The translations under genes and the position numbers were made by a program. DNA of 14,659 nucleotides from Mariprofundaceae bacterium (GTDB lineage Bacteria > Pseudomonadota > Zetaproteobacteria > Mariprofundales > Mariprofundaceae), in assembly GCA_030950835.1 (NCBI GenBank), contig JAUZQU010000009.1, positions 1 through 14,659 of the forward strand. Reading direction: 5' to 3'. The notes beneath the pieces are model-generated. The model was not told where the DNA came from and searched no databases. It saw only the letters and a list, made by a program, of their open reading frames with translations. Position 1 is the stretch's first letter. Each line of letters opens with the position of its first letter. Shown one piece after another: positions 14,649 through 14,659 of this stretch.

Positions 14649-14659
14649 GTTACATGCCC

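Noticed and set aside
1..14659. CRISPR array, insertion sequence, integrase or toxin-antitoxin pair
   Set aside because: No regularly spaced repeats, transposase, recombinase or recognisable toxin was seen in any frame. The XRE regulator has no adjacent toxin-like partner on its own strand.

Overview
The window looks like a chromosomal segment of a Gram-negative proteobacterium. Supporting signs are a lipobox lipoprotein, NagZ-type peptidoglycan recycling, the small trimeric-type DgkA, UbiA for ubiquinone and YaeQ. PurF is the form with a propeptide and [4Fe-4S] cysteines, not the E. coli form. The overall feel is of a Zetaproteobacterium or a deep-branching gamma-like lineage, but that assignment is a low-confidence guess from protein resemblance alone.

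Layout. On the left, + strand: the 3' part of pntB (transhydrogenase beta subunit, cut by the window edge) and a small exported glycine-rich protein, closed by a clear rho-independent terminator near 1563-1598. From 11253 leftwards to 1630, eleven genes run on the - strand with gaps of at most about 84 bp and several overlaps: metG, a DUF2062 membrane protein, a fructosamine-3-kinase family gene, yaeQ, a small unknown gene, nagZ, radA, cvpA, purF, dgkA and ubiA. The last four (cvpA-purF-dgkA-ubiA) are linked by three successive 4-base ATGA overlaps, and nagZ and radA are fused TAA-ATG with the radA Shine-Dalgarno inside nagZ. This reads as one long housekeeping operon covering translation, protein deglycation, cell-wall recycling, DNA repair, purine synthesis, lipid recycling and quinone synthesis.

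Between metG and ribD lies a small accessory-looking islet (about 11391-13118). It has an XRE-family regulator on the - strand and, divergently, a lipoprotein and a one-TM protein of unknown function. The lipoprotein gene uses many ATA codons, unlike the neighbouring core genes. A shared CTATGCGCA-based element lies on both sides of the regulator gene and is a candidate operator.

On the right, + strand: ribD (riboflavin deaminase/reductase), preceded by 168 bp of unexplained DNA with no FMN riboswitch that I can recognise, then a convergent small one-TM protein at the window edge.

Nothing in the window is a clear new defence or mobile system. The best candidates for something undescribed are the XRE/lipoprotein/membrane-protein islet and the unknown small genes. 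No stretch over 300 bp lacks a gene.
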